In this document: piece by piece, positions 44,344 to 53,709 of the stretch
Numbering within the stretch: position 1 is the first letter of the stretch
How the letters are laid out: every line of letters starts with the position of its first letter
Assembly: GCF_004769525.1 (NCBI RefSeq)
Contig: NZ_RQFT01000003.1
Location: 434,001 to 498,000 of the forward strand
Direction: 5' to 3'
Length of the DNA stretch: 64,000 nucleotides
From: Leptospira bouyouniensis
GTDB taxonomy: Bacteria; Spirochaetota; Leptospiria; Leptospirales; Leptospiraceae
Notes under the pieces: generated by a model
What the model was told of the DNA's origin: nothing
The model's input: the letters and a program-made list of their open reading frames with translations, nothing else
Database searches by the model: none
Position numbers and translations under genes: made by a program

Positions 44344-45006
44344 ATGCGATCATTCATTTGGGAGTTTCCATTAACCGCTAGTTTTGCTTTGTTTTTATTT
44401 TTACTTTATCCAATTGTTTCTATTTTTATGCCAAACTTAGTTGGTGAATATTTTATCGCAACACCAGGTGAATTCGAACCTATCAATTGGATTTTATCTA
44501 CGTTCTTTCATGGTTCTGGTGCTCATTTATTATCCAATTTATTCTTTCTACTTTTGCTTGGTAGAGTCGTTGAAAAAAGAGTTGGTAAAACAAAATGGTT
44601 GCTCTTTTATTTTATGGCTGGTTTGCTTTCTGTGTTAGGTGATGGATTTGTTCGCGGGATTATATTGGGAGACAAAACCCCAATTGTTGGTGCGAGCGGT
44701 TCTATTTCAGGATTAGCATCAGCAGCGACACTTTTGTCCCCATTTCGATTCCCAATTTCTAAACAAAAATCTATTCCATTCCCAGTGTTTTTATTTGGTT
44801 GGATGATGGTTTATTCAGATATTACCAATCTGTTTGCGAGAGATAATGTGGCACATTGGGCACACTTAGGTGGATTTTTTTCCGTATTTTTGACAAGTTA
44901 TTTGTTTGGAGAAAAAGAAAGACAAGAAATCCGGCAGGGCTTTCTGATCAACTTTACCTTTTTTACATTGACTATCATTCTTCTATTTTTTATCAACAAT
45001 AGGTAA
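44344..45006 (+). CDS. Rhomboid family intramembrane serine protease
   Basis: 220 residues with about six membrane helices. The catalytic Ser is in GASGSISG (GxSG) and the catalytic His in AHWAHLGGF. The L1-loop-type ILSTFFHGSGAHLLSNLFFL with its HxxxN-like segment precedes them. It cleaves transmembrane substrates within the bilayer. The stop TAA shares its last base with the next start (TAATG), tying it into the operon. A likely substrate is another membrane or exported protein of the operon, but this is inference. Confidence 0.93.
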   Translation: MRSFIWEFPLTASFALFLFLLYPIVSIFMPNLVGEYFIATPGEFEPINWILSTFFHGSGAHLLSNLFFLLLLGRVVEKRVGKTKWLLFYFMAGLLSVLGDGFVRGIILGDKTPIVGASGSISGLASAATLLSPFRFPISKQKSIPFPVFLFGWMMVYSDITNLFARDNVAHWAHLGGFFSVFLTSYLFGEKERQEIRQGFLINFTFFTLTIILLFFINNR

Positions 45007-46448
45007 TGAATCTAAAATTCCGAGCAAAAGATTACCTTTCTGATGATTCGTTTGAATCAGCGGAATACGAATACATTGGAAATCAAAAAGACGGATGGGA
45101 AATCAAACGGAATGGTTCTTCCTACCTCCAATTGGGGCCAGGTTACATTCCTTTAAAAACCATTTCCTGTGGTGTTTGTTCCACAGACATCGATAGACGG
45201 TTTTTACCTTTCCCACTCCCACAAATCATTGGGCACGAAGTTCTCGCAGAAGGATTAGAAGAAAACAAAGGCAAACAATTTGTTGTCGAAATTAACGATA
45301 CATACGAAGCGCGTGGAGATAAAAATCCTGACGTATTTTGTTTAGAAGGGATCCCAACACATTCCCCAGAAAGAAGGGTACTCGGAATCGATCGCCTACC
45401 TGGAGGATTTGGTCCCTATATCTTAGCTCCTATTCACGCAGCAATCAACCTAGAAGGTGTTTCACCGAAAGCCGCAGTTTTGATGGAACCATTTGCGGCT
45501 GCATTACAAGCCATCATTGCTTCACCTCCCAAATCGGGGGACCATGTAGCTGTGTTGGGACCAAGGCGACTGGGTAGTTTGGTGCTTGCAGCACTATCGT
45601 CTTATCGCAAAACAAATGGTTCTAATTTTCGCATTACTGCAATAACGCGGCATGACCATTTGGTTGTTTTGTCCAAAGAGATGGGTGCAGACGAGGTAAT
45701 CGATCTTCGCATAACAAATATTAGTGATATTTCGAATCAATTTGATATAGTATATGATACTACATCTACTGCTTCGGGTTTTGAATCAGCATTACAAATC
45801 TCTAAAAGAGAAGTCCATCTTAAAACAACAAATGGCCAATCAATGGCTGGACTAGAACATTTAACTGAACTAGTTGTTGATGAACTTTCTATTCTTCCCT
45901 ATTCAACTCAAAACACAAATTTTCATTGGCAAAAGGAAAACAGAACTAACAAAAAAGTTTTTGTTTTCGATGGAGTATCAGAATCAATTAAAGTCGATTT
46001 ACGATCTAAGTTTCAAGTCTTTGAAGGAGACCAAACTAAGGGAGAGTCGTATCTGACATCAGAACATTTTACCAATCGAATGCCACGTTTTGATTTTGTG
46101 GTCGTTTCAAACCCATCAGAGATCGGTCAAACGATTCGACCAAATCCTACACATGAAAATTCATTAGTTCGTCCAAGAGGAGCTATTCTCATAGACACAT
46201 CAAATACAGAAAATTGGCCATCTGATTTCCGTTTGGTGAGTGAATTTTTTAAAAATGGGAAAGAAATCCATAGCTCTCGTTGTGGTGACTTTCATATGGC
46301 AATATCCTTATTAAGAGATAATCCAGAGATTACAAATTCCTTAGAAACACATTTGATTTCTCACAGATTTCCTTCTGATCAACTTGAACTTGCTTATTCG
46401 AAAGCAAAAGACCCGTCCAGTGTAAAGGTAGTTGTTGATTTTCAATAA
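45006..46448 (+). CDS. Atypical MDR (zinc alcohol dehydrogenase-like) protein
   Basis: 480 residues, over 100 longer than usual MDR enzymes. Catalytic-zinc parts are retained: CGVCSTDIDRR, IGHEVLAEG and the LMEPFAAALQA segment. The structural-zinc loop with four Cys is absent and replaced by NDTYEARGDKNPDVFCLEG. The cofactor region AVLGPRRLGSLVLAAL lacks a classical GxGxxG. A ~120-residue C-terminal region has no clear match. This suggests a changed cofactor or substrate. Coupled to the rhomboid (1-bp overlap) and to the AHCY-like gene (4 bp apart). Confidence 0.75.
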   Translation: MNLKFRAKDYLSDDSFESAEYEYIGNQKDGWEIKRNGSSYLQLGPGYIPLKTISCGVCSTDIDRRFLPFPLPQIIGHEVLAEGLEENKGKQFVVEINDTYEARGDKNPDVFCLEGIPTHSPERRVLGIDRLPGGFGPYILAPIHAAINLEGVSPKAAVLMEPFAAALQAIIASPPKSGDHVAVLGPRRLGSLVLAALSSYRKTNGSNFRITAITRHDHLVVLSKEMGADEVIDLRITNISDISNQFDIVYDTTSTASGFESALQISKREVHLKTTNGQSMAGLEHLTELVVDELSILPYSTQNTNFHWQKENRTNKKVFVFDGVSESIKVDLRSKFQVFEGDQTKGESYLTSEHFTNRMPRFDFVVVSNPSEIGQTIRPNPTHENSLVRPRGAILIDTSNTENWPSDFRLVSEFFKNGKEIHSSRCGDFHMAISLLRDNPEITNSLETHLISHRFPSDQLELAYSKAKDPSSVKVVVDFQ

Positions 46449-46452
46449 CGAT

Positions 46453-48903
46453 ATGACTTCAGAAAAAAATATAAAAACATCACTCGGTCCAACCTTACAC
46501 CAAGTAGAAGATGGATTATGGGAAATTGATTTATCCAATTTAAGGATATTTTTTGGTCTCTCCATTTTATCGCGAACAATTGGAGAAGAAATTGGAAATT
46601 TATTACAATCTTTACCTGGAGATTTAGCATTTACATATAAAATAAATCCAAATATAAATCACGAGTTAGTCGATATGCACATCCAACATGTGCAGGTGTT
46701 GGCGAGAGCTGGGATTTTAAAAGATTGGGTATTATTCCGTGAAGAATTTGAGGAAAATTTACGATTCGTTTTCGGATCTTTCCAACAACAGTCGATAGCC
46801 AAAAAAATTCATCCTGAGTTTTACGGCGAAGACCCAAATCGAAATTCTCCTGTTGCACTTTTATTTCCTTTCGATACCGAGTTTGTTCATCCATCGGGTT
46901 ATTATATCTTGATGGAACGAGTACCGAGCCAAAATCGAATTGGTGATTTTTTTCTACGCATTACAATAGATTCCAGAGAAGACGGATGTTTAAATTTAGC
47001 GAACATTACACACGAAGTGATTAGTGATGTTCATACTAGAACCTATATTGCAGGAGCTTCCAAAATCAGTGAATCATTGAGTAATGGAATTATCAATGTT
47101 GCTCAAAAAGGTGAAACTTTTTTTGAAGAGGAAAATAGTCATTTTAGCAAAGTATTTTCCCAGATTGAAAAAACACCTTTGGGAAAACTTTCAAATATAA
47201 ATTTTTATTGGGAAGAACAGTATCGGAATTTGATTCTAAGTTCGGATCCTAGTATTTCACTTTCGATACTAAAAAAATTGTTTTTGCTATTAGAAGATTC
47301 TTCAACTTCTAAAAAAATAAAAGAAGGTAATACATTAAGAGCGATCATCGGAAAAACGTCAGTATATGTTGATCTTTCTAGACTTGATCGAGTTTTAAAT
47401 TTTAGTTTCAATCAAAAACGAACTTTAGTAGATTCAAATTTTTATTTAAAGCGAATGCCAATTTTAGAATCCATTGCCAATGGCGAAGGACATAAATATA
47501 ATTTTGAAGGTGTTCATATTTTTTTAATTCACCATATCACTTCTGAGATTATTTCATTAATTGAAACATTTAGAAGGTTAAAAGCAAAATCGTTGAATGT
47601 TGCCTTTGTAAAATATGGTGGAAACATTCCTCCAATTTATTTAGACATTTTATTGGATATCCCAACGGAATCATTTTATATGGCGGGACTTGAGTTTAAA
47701 CTCACAAAAAATAATACGCCATATTATGGTGTTTCCCTTTTATATAGTGATTTTGAAGAGCATATAAGTTTTCGCCATAAATTGGAAGAAGCCAAATTAG
47801 GTTTTTTCGATGCGATGCGCAGATTGGCTTTATATATGTTTCTCAATCAGTTGCAGAGACTTATTGAAAAAAATGAAAGAATGATTTTAATAGAAGACGG
47901 TGGTTACATTGCTCCAATCCTCAATGAGCGAGCATTAGATGGTGTCACTTTCGGTGAAGTTCTCAAGGAATTTTGGGTGGAGAATAAAAATTCTTCAGTG
48001 AATGAAAGGAAATTTTCTGAAATATTAAATCATCATGTCATTGGAACTGTCGAACATACTCGGAATGGTTATGATAGATTACTCAAAGTGAAACACGAAA
48101 GGAAATCATTGTTTTTACCGGCATATTCAATTGCAATTTCAAAGGAAAAAACATTAGAGGAATCAAAAGAGGTTGCTCGTTCTATTATCAATGCCATCGA
48201 AAATACATTACATGGAATTGGTAAAGTTTTATCAAAACGAAATATTTTGATCCTTGGTGCCGAAGGAAATATAGGTAGATTCTTAAAGAAATATTTAGTT
48301 GGTGGTTCTTTACACGAAAACAATTTAAATGTTTTGGAAGTGGATCGTAAATTTGAAATGAATTCTACATTTCGAAAACAATCGTTTGATTCTCTTTCAA
48401 ATAAAGATTTTTCAAATATTGATTTAGTAATTGGAGTCACAGGAGAATCCATACTTCAACAAAAGGACTTTGAAAATTGGATTTTTTACAGCGAACACAA
48501 ACAATTATTTTTAGCATCTGGTTCCACAAAAACAATAGAGTTTGAAAATTTTATCCAATGGACCAATGAACTGAATTCACTCGATCAGGTAAAACTTAGA
48601 GATAAAGAAACAGTCATTACATTTCATAGAATTTTGGACCCACAAACACAAATGGATTTAGGATCGAAGGTTGTATTCAAAATTCCAGAATTAAAATTGG
48701 AAAAAGAAATCTACCTAATCAGTGATGGCAGTCCTGTAAACTTTTTGTTTTTTGGTGTACCAACTGAATCTATGGATCCAATCATATCACAACTAGCGAG
48801 TGTTTCACTTGGAATGGTAAATCAATTTAAATCTAAAAAACTTCCATCACCAGAGATTTATGCAGTAGACCACCAAATTGATGTTTGGGGAAAAGTATTG
48901 TGA
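46453..48903 (+). CDS. S-adenosylhomocysteine hydrolase-like protein with a long N-terminal domain
   Basis: 816 residues from ATG 46453. Residues about 340-740 follow the SAH hydrolase (AHCY) plan: [23 protein letters not shown] like the N-terminal G-x-x-I-x-x-x-L-H-M-T-x-x-T-A block; EDGGYIAP (481-488); [11 protein letters not shown] (533-543); [18 protein letters not shown]; the NAD loop GAEGNIG (602-608); and [13 protein letters not shown]. Key positions appear changed: the Glu pair of SEETTTG is EH, and the Asp after the catalytic Lys is Glu. Residues 1-330 match nothing I know. True AHCY is about 430-490 residues. Likely a repurposed NAD enzyme acting on a nucleoside-like compound. The stop overlaps the next start (GTGA). 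Confidence 0.72.
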   Translation: MTSEKNIKTSLGPTLHQVEDGLWEIDLSNLRIFFGLSILSRTIGEEIGNLLQSLPGDLAFTYKINPNINHELVDMHIQHVQVLARAGILKDWVLFREEFEENLRFVFGSFQQQSIAKKIHPEFYGEDPNRNSPVALLFPFDTEFVHPSGYYILMERVPSQNRIGDFFLRITIDSREDGCLNLANITHEVISDVHTRTYIAGASKISESLSNGIINVAQKGETFFEEENSHFSKVFSQIEKTPLGKLSNINFYWEEQYRNLILSSDPSISLSILKKLFLLLEDSSTSKKIKEGNTLRAIIGKTSVYVDLSRLDRVLNFSFNQKRTLVDSNFYLKRMPILESIANGEGHKYNFEGVHIFLIHHITSEIISLIETFRRLKAKSLNVAFVKYGGNIPPIYLDILLDIPTESFYMAGLEFKLTKNNTPYYGVSLLYSDFEEHISFRHKLEEAKLGFFDAMRRLALYMFLNQLQRLIEKNERMILIEDGGYIAPILNERALDGVTFGEVLKEFWVENKNSSVNERKFSEILNHHVIGTVEHTRNGYDRLLKVKHERKSLFLPAYSIAISKEKTLEESKEVARSIINAIENTLHGIGKVLSKRNILILGAEGNIGRFLKKYLVGGSLHENNLNVLEVDRKFEMNSTFRKQSFDSLSNKDFSNIDLVIGVTGESILQQKDFENWIFYSEHKQLFLASGSTKTIEFENFIQWTNELNSLDQVKLRDKETVITFHRILDPQTQMDLGSKVVFKIPELKLEKEIYLISDGSPVNFLFFGVPTESMDPIISQLASVSLGMVNQFKSKKLPSPEIYAVDHQIDVWGKVL

Positions 48904-49322
48904 GTAAACACGGATTTTTTCAAATCACACAAAAACTCTTTTTAAGAGATGGGGACTCATTATTAGTTTTACGCGATCAAAAGTCGGGACATGGAGACCT
49001 TCCGGGAGGAAGGATGAATGAGGATGAATTTTTTGAAGATTGGACAGAAAGTATCTTTCGGGAAATCAATGAAGAACTTGGCGATCATATCAAAATTGAA
49101 GTAAACCCGACTCCTATTTTTGTACATAAACATAGAGTGAATGATGGCAATTTTCCATGTATTATCATTGCATACGACGCCAAATTAATTGATGGCAAAG
49201 TAGAATTGTCAGATGAACATGATTATATGGAATGGGTAAATATAAATTCTTTTGATCCTAAGAAACTTTTTTCGGAGTATATGTTGGATGCAGTCCAGCT
49301 TTATTTAAATCACTATGCATAA
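48900..49322 (+). CDS. Nudix hydrolase
   Basis: About 140 residues from GTG 48900, which overlaps the previous stop as GTGA; a TTG at 48885 is less likely. The Nudix helix is intact (E-x7-RE-x2-EE-x-G within [19 protein letters not shown]). The loop from [10 protein letters not shown] is three residues longer than the usual G-x5-E. It hydrolyses nucleoside diphosphates linked to another moiety. In this operon it may act on a nucleotide intermediate. The stop overlaps the nitrilase-like gene by 8 bp. Confidence 0.88.
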   Translation: MSKHGFFQITQKLFLRDGDSLLVLRDQKSGHGDLPGGRMNEDEFFEDWTESIFREINEELGDHIKIEVNPTPIFVHKHRVNDGNFPCIIIAYDAKLIDGKVELSDEHDYMEWVNINSFDPKKLFSEYMLDAVQLYLNHYA

Positions 49323-50466
49323 TTTATATGTACCACCTCATAAAATCTTATTATTTATACTTTTGTTTGGAATTGGATTTGGTTCTGCAACTTACTTAAA
49401 AGAACATGAATCAACTGTTCCAATTCCAAAATTGGAGATGCCTAAAACAGACTTTAGTTTTAACTTCGATTTCAATTTAAACTTTGATTTTAGCAAACCA
49501 GAAGTTGACGAAGAAATACAAAAACCAAATAAAACCTGGAATGAAGTTTCTATCCAAACGAATGGAACAGACCGTAAATACGGAAACCTTGTTGGAATTC
49601 AACTTGTTCTAAAACCTGAAGATTATGTTAAAGAAGAATGGTGGAAAGAAAGGATTGAAGAAACATTAATCCAAGGTAAAAAATCTGGAATATTTGACCG
49701 TAAAACAATCGTTATTTTTCCAGAACATTTAGGTTCAGGATTAATATTTCTTAATGAGAAGTCCAAATTTCTCAATTCTGATAGCTTAAGCGATGCACTT
49801 AAAACAAAAGGAGATAATTTTACTTTAAACGATCTATTACTTTCTAAGGCTAATATGATGGCTGATGTATATGTACGTACGTTTTCTTCATTAGCAAAAG
49901 ATTATAATGTACCTATCCTTGGTGGAACGATTGTACTTCCTAATCCAAAAATTGTGAAAGGAAATCTTGTTTTGGACTCTACAGGACCTCTTTATAATGT
50001 CGCAATTCCATTTTCTGCTGATGGTAAATTGATGGAACCAATCGTAAAAAAATCTATATTATCAGAAGAAGAACAAAAAGTATATGCTGCAGGAGATATC
50101 AACCAAGACAGAATTTGGATTGTTCCTGGATGGAAAGTTGCGGTTTTTATAGGACAAGAGGTATTTGATTCATCCATTTATTCTCGCCTAACAGGAAAAG
50201 CAATTGATGGTTTGATTTCCCCTTCTGCTGTGTTTCCAAATATGAAATGGTCAGGAAAAGATTTGTCTGATATGAACGTTTGGAAACAAGATGGTATGTC
50301 AAAATATATAAAAACCACCCGAGCACAAGATTTAGTACAAGTGTTTCTCTCTGGGCATTTATTTGAAAATCATTGGAATGGGAAAACCTTCAATCTTAGA
50401 GATTTTACATTTGAAGATGAGGTCATCTCGGTAGAAAGCCCAACAATCTTAAATTTGTACTTTTAA
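49315..50466 (+). CDS. Membrane-anchored nitrilase-like protein lacking the catalytic Cys
   Basis: 383 residues. An N-terminal helix ([18 protein letters not shown]) is followed by a Phe/Asp/Asn-alternating stretch (residues 46-60) and a carbon-nitrogen hydrolase fold. The Glu (IFPEHLGSG, Glu137) and Lys (PIVKKSIL, Lys245 or 246) of the Glu-Lys-Cys triad are present. Where the nucleophile should be (usual L-I-C-x-E), the sequence is FIGQEV with Gly280. It is therefore probably a non-catalytic binder or uses other chemistry. The domain is likely extracytoplasmic. Last gene of the operon. Confidence 0.72.
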   Translation: MHNLYVPPHKILLFILLFGIGFGSATYLKEHESTVPIPKLEMPKTDFSFNFDFNLNFDFSKPEVDEEIQKPNKTWNEVSIQTNGTDRKYGNLVGIQLVLKPEDYVKEEWWKERIEETLIQGKKSGIFDRKTIVIFPEHLGSGLIFLNEKSKFLNSDSLSDALKTKGDNFTLNDLLLSKANMMADVYVRTFSSLAKDYNVPILGGTIVLPNPKIVKGNLVLDSTGPLYNVAIPFSADGKLMEPIVKKSILSEEEQKVYAAGDINQDRIWIVPGWKVAVFIGQEVFDSSIYSRLTGKAIDGLISPSAVFPNMKWSGKDLSDMNVWKQDGMSKYIKTTRAQDLVQVFLSGHLFENHWNGKTFNLRDFTFEDEVISVESPTILNLYF

Positions 50467-50507
50467 AAAAAGAATCAGACGAGTTGGTTTTTTAATTTTT
50501 AAATTTA

Positions 50508-50528
50508 GGATTTTGCTGAAAATCCGTT
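50508..50528 (+). terminator. Weak hairpin after the six-gene operon
   Basis: A 7-bp perfect stem (GGATTTT / AAAATCC) with loop GCTG, 42 bp after the nitrilase-like stop, followed only by GTTT. It could end the operon transcript. A TTGACA hexamer directly after it may serve the small gene at 50566, although no clear -10 box is visible. Confidence 0.35.
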
Positions 50529-50565
50529 TGACAGTGGATTGAATTCACAAAAAATTTTCAGAGTT

Positions 50566-50763
50566 ATGCCACAGAAGTCCCTTCCTAAAAATGAATTTTA
50601 TGTAAAATGCCCTTTGTATGCGAAAGGACTTTCTGTTTGTCCAAGTTCCAAGGATCGTTTGCAATCAGATGACTTAGAGAGATTAACTACACATTGTGTG
50701 CAAGATTTGTACAAAGCTTGTGAAGTGTTCTCTTCCAAAAAAGAAAAGGAACAGGCGGCTTAA
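50566..50763 (+). CDS. Small four-Cys protein
   Basis: About 65 residues from ATG 50566; a start at 50539 would add 9. Four Cys (VKCPLYAKGLSVCPS, then TTHCVQDLYKACEVF) could bind a metal or a cluster. It is cytoplasmic, with a charged tail (KKEKEQAA). No family recognised. It overlaps the convergent WD40-like lipoprotein gene by 4 bp. Confidence 0.6.
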   Translation: MPQKSLPKNEFYVKCPLYAKGLSVCPSSKDRLQSDDLERLTTHCVQDLYKACEVFSSKKEKEQAA

Positions 50764-51887
50764 CCGTCGTTCATTTTTCTTACTTTTTTGAAATAATCAT
50801 AAATCTTCCAATCTTCTTCACTAAACGTCAAATCATCTAACACAAGTTCCCCTTTTTTACTTTCATAGACAATTTTATCACCCGCTACACCCCACAATCT
50901 TTCAATAAAAAATGGAAAGTGTTCTTTTTTACCAGAAACTTTCCATTTCATAGGTTGGTTGGGATCATTTTGATTGGTCGTTATGAACTCATCCTTTCCT
51001 GTTAATTTCCAAGAATATGCTTCTCTTGTGACAATGGGAATCCCTCGATTGATGGAAGGAGATTTACCTTGGTGGTAAAGAACTTCTTTCAAATACAAAT
51101 CTCCAATTTTTCCTCCAACGACATAACCTGAGTTACCATTATGATAATAAAATTTTGGAAGAACAATATCTTTGGAGAGTAAAGACACTCTTTTTGATTC
51201 AATATTTAGGAAAAATAAATGATAAGCTCCACCAACTCCAGACCAAACTAGGTATTCATTTCCAATTGGTGAGATATGGTATTGGATTTTTAATTTTGGA
51301 TAGGGAGACGGAAATAAATCGCTGGATAGAAATTTTTCAGGCTTCGAAGATTTTCCTGTTTTTTCGATGAAGAGTTGGTTTTCAAAAAAATATAATAAAA
51401 GATCACCAGAATTTGAAATTGCCATTCCCGTTTTACAAGGAATGTGAACGATAGATTCATGTTCTAAAGATGAATCCATTGTAGAATATCCAAATAAAGC
51501 ACACCCACCGTATTGTTTCAAAGGATATTGAATTGCAACATAATTTCCGTTAGCTGATAGTTGTATCGAATCAGGCCGAAGTTTTAATTCGATTGAGTTA
51601 CGATTGTCGTTTACCAAATCTTTGAAATAAAGTGTTTTATTTTCAGTCCAAACGATTTTTGTTCGATCTTCGGAAAGTGCAAATAGTCTAGGTTGGTTTG
51701 GTTTATTTTTTGAGAGAATTTCTGCATTCGAACGATTTGCTGAGAGTCGATCTTGTAATAAAACCAAAGCCTTCTCAAATTTTTCTTTCGAGATAAGATC
51801 TTCAATTTCTGAAACTAAAGATTCATGTTTGGATTGGCAGTTACTTAATGATAAAAAATAAAATAAGAAGATGAAATAATATTTCAC
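50760..51887 (-). CDS. WD40-like (beta-propeller) lipoprotein
   Basis: 375 residues. Signal FIFLFYFLSLSNC (lipobox LSNC) is followed by a short helical segment and repeated beta-blades of the TolB/WD40-like type (RLFALSEDRTKIVWTENKTL, IQLSANGNYVAIQYPL, HISPIGNEYLVWSGVGG, KGELVLDDL). The function is unknown; such propellers bind proteins or peptides in the envelope. The ATG overlaps the stop of the upstream EcsC-like gene by 4 bp (51884-51887). Confidence 0.75.
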   Translation of the reverse strand: MKYYFIFLFYFLSLSNCQSKHESLVSEIEDLISKEKFEKALVLLQDRLSANRSNAEILSKNKPNQPRLFALSEDRTKIVWTENKTLYFKDLVNDNRNSIELKLRPDSIQLSANGNYVAIQYPLKQYGGCALFGYSTMDSSLEHESIVHIPCKTGMAISNSGDLLLYFFENQLFIEKTGKSSKPEKFLSSDLFPSPYPKLKIQYHISPIGNEYLVWSGVGGAYHLFFLNIESKRVSLLSKDIVLPKFYYHNGNSGYVVGGKIGDLYLKEVLYHQGKSPSINRGIPIVTREAYSWKLTGKDEFITTNQNDPNQPMKWKVSGKKEHFPFFIERLWGVAGDKIVYESKKGELVLDDLTFSEEDWKIYDYFKKVRKMNDG

Positions 51888-52504
51888 TGAGACTCCAACA
51901 TTTCCCGAATTTCATCCGAGTGGATTTCTTTTGAAAACAATTCCATCGCCGTTTTTCCTACTCGTTTGGTATCATAATAGGCAAATGTTCCGGTGACCAC
52001 AGCTCCGCCAATAGGAACCCAACGTGCAAATTGTTTACGTATAATTGATTTTGAAATCATGATTCCTAATTTTTCTAAAACGGATTGAAATACTCTAACA
52101 GTTGTTGGGCGAATCAATATCTTAAAACTTGATTCTTCTATGATTTTTCGAAAAACATGGGCTCCTCCATGTTTGAATAAACAATAAAGCAACAATTCTT
52201 TGGTCACCTGTACTTCCTTTCCATAGAGAGCGGCAATATCCATAATCAAATGACCCTGGATTCGGTAGACCATCAAAAGTTCCGGCAAAATGCTGAGAAT
52301 GCCTAATGGACCGGGTGGTAGGGAACAGGTTGCGCTAATGAGTCCCGATTTAAAAGAGGCGTTCTGAACCAATTCTTTTAATAATTCCTCTGGAGGTTGG
52401 ATTGTCGGAGCGTAAGGGCTTCTATAGTCCTCAAAACCAGCAAATAATTCGATAAGGCCTTCTAAAAATCCATTGGATTTGCCCTGAGATGGAAGTTCGT
52501 TCAC
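51884..52504 (-). CDS. EcsC-like protein
   Basis: 206 residues. The central LPPGPLGILSILPELLMVYRIQGHLIMDIAALYGKEV matches the EcsC-family core (a hydrophobic region with P-x-G followed by I-A-x-x-Y-G). A second hydrophobic segment WVPIGGAVVTGTFAYYDTKRVG is near the C-terminus. EcsC-type proteins are membrane-associated and of unknown chemistry. Coupled by overlap to the WD40-like lipoprotein gene; divergent from prfA. Confidence 0.7.
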   Translation of the reverse strand: MNELPSQGKSNGFLEGLIELFAGFEDYRSPYAPTIQPPEELLKELVQNASFKSGLISATCSLPPGPLGILSILPELLMVYRIQGHLIMDIAALYGKEVQVTKELLLYCLFKHGGAHVFRKIIEESSFKILIRPTTVRVFQSVLEKLGIMISKSIIRKQFARWVPIGGAVVTGTFAYYDTKRVGKTAMELFSKEIHSDEIREMLESQ

Positions 52505-52571
52505 GGGTTTCTTAAATCCTCGTTAGATTTTGGTTTATCAAAAACAGGCATTCTGTATCCTTTCCATAGAC

Positions 52572-53633
52572 ATGATAGATAGATTGAAAAAAATTCAAGA
52601 AAAATACCTGCGTATCGAGGATGAGCTCGCCAAAGCTACTGCATCGGATACTTTAAAGAATCTATCGAAAGAAAGATCTCGCCTAACTCCCGTATATACA
52701 AAAGCAGATGAATATTTAAAAATTACCAAAGATTGCCAAGATGCAAAATCACTTTTAGAATCAGAAAATGATCCAGACATGCATGCCATGTTAAAATCAG
52801 AAATTGAAGAAGGTGAAAAAAAATTAGAAGAACTGGCAAAAGAACTCGAAATTATGCTATTACCACCTGATCCCAATTCAGGCAAAAGTATCCTCGTGGA
52901 AATCCGTGCTGGAACAGGTGGCGAAGAATCAGGTTTATTTTGCGCCGATTTGTTTCGTATGTATAACAAGTATGCGGACAAAAAAGGACTACGTACTGAG
53001 ATCATTGATATGAGTCCTACAGGGATTGGCGGTTATAAAGAAATTGTGTTTTCTTTAGATGACGACAGAGCGTATGATTTATTCAAATTTGAATCTGGTA
53101 CACATCGTGTACAAAGGATTCCCGAAACAGAATCTGGTGGAAGGATTCACACGTCTGCAGTCACTGTTGCGATTCTGCCAGAAGCAGAAGAAAAAGAAGT
53201 GGAAATAAAAGAAAGTGACCTTCGTATTGACGTTTATCGCTCGTCAGGTGCCGGTGGTCAGCACGTTAACACTACTGACTCAGCTGTCCGGATCACACAC
53301 ATTCCAACGGGAATCGTAGTTGCATCCCAAGAAGAACGCTCTCAAATCAAAAACCGAGATAAAGCAATGCGAGTATTAAGGGCAAGAATTGCTGACCAAG
53401 CAGCCGAGTCCGCCAAACAAAGTGCGGATGCCTTAAAAAAAGCACAAGTTGGTTCGGGAGATAGATCAGAGCGTATTCGAACCTATAATTTCCCGCAAGG
53501 ACGTTGTACTGACCATCGGATTGGTTTTACGAGTCATAATCTTCCATCCATTATGGAAGGGGATTTGGATGAACTAATTGATGCACTTATCCAGGAAGAC
53601 CGGTCTAAACGATTAGCAGAAGCAAAAGCTTAA
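52572..53633 (+). CDS. prfA: Peptide chain release factor 1
   Basis: About 353 residues from ATG 52572 ([20 protein letters not shown]); an earlier in-frame start has no family match. The catalytic GGQ is in [19 protein letters not shown], and the RF1-specific [19 protein letters not shown] is near the C-terminus. It releases peptides at UAA and UAG and needs methylation by PrmC at the GGQ Gln. The usual prmC neighbour is not adjacent. Confidence 0.97.
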   Translation: MIDRLKKIQEKYLRIEDELAKATASDTLKNLSKERSRLTPVYTKADEYLKITKDCQDAKSLLESENDPDMHAMLKSEIEEGEKKLEELAKELEIMLLPPDPNSGKSILVEIRAGTGGEESGLFCADLFRMYNKYADKKGLRTEIIDMSPTGIGGYKEIVFSLDDDRAYDLFKFESGTHRVQRIPETESGGRIHTSAVTVAILPEAEEKEVEIKESDLRIDVYRSSGAGGQHVNTTDSAVRITHIPTGIVVASQEERSQIKNRDKAMRVLRARIADQAAESAKQSADALKKAQVGSGDRSERIRTYNFPQGRCTDHRIGFTSHNLPSIMEGDLDELIDALIQEDRSKRLAEAKA

Positions 53634-53709
53634 AAAAAAGATTTTTGTCAAAGGAATTCGATTGTATCAATTGATTCAATTGTTATTCCTATAGTAGGAT
53701 GAAAACCAT

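Noticed and set aside
48069..48452. 127-codon minus-strand frame inside the AHCY-like gene
   Set aside because: Complement frame of a gene with clear motifs; no signal of its own.
52595..53005. 136-codon minus-strand open frame inside prfA
   Set aside because: Antisense to a certain essential gene, rich in Ser and Arg as is typical of shadow frames, no family resemblance.
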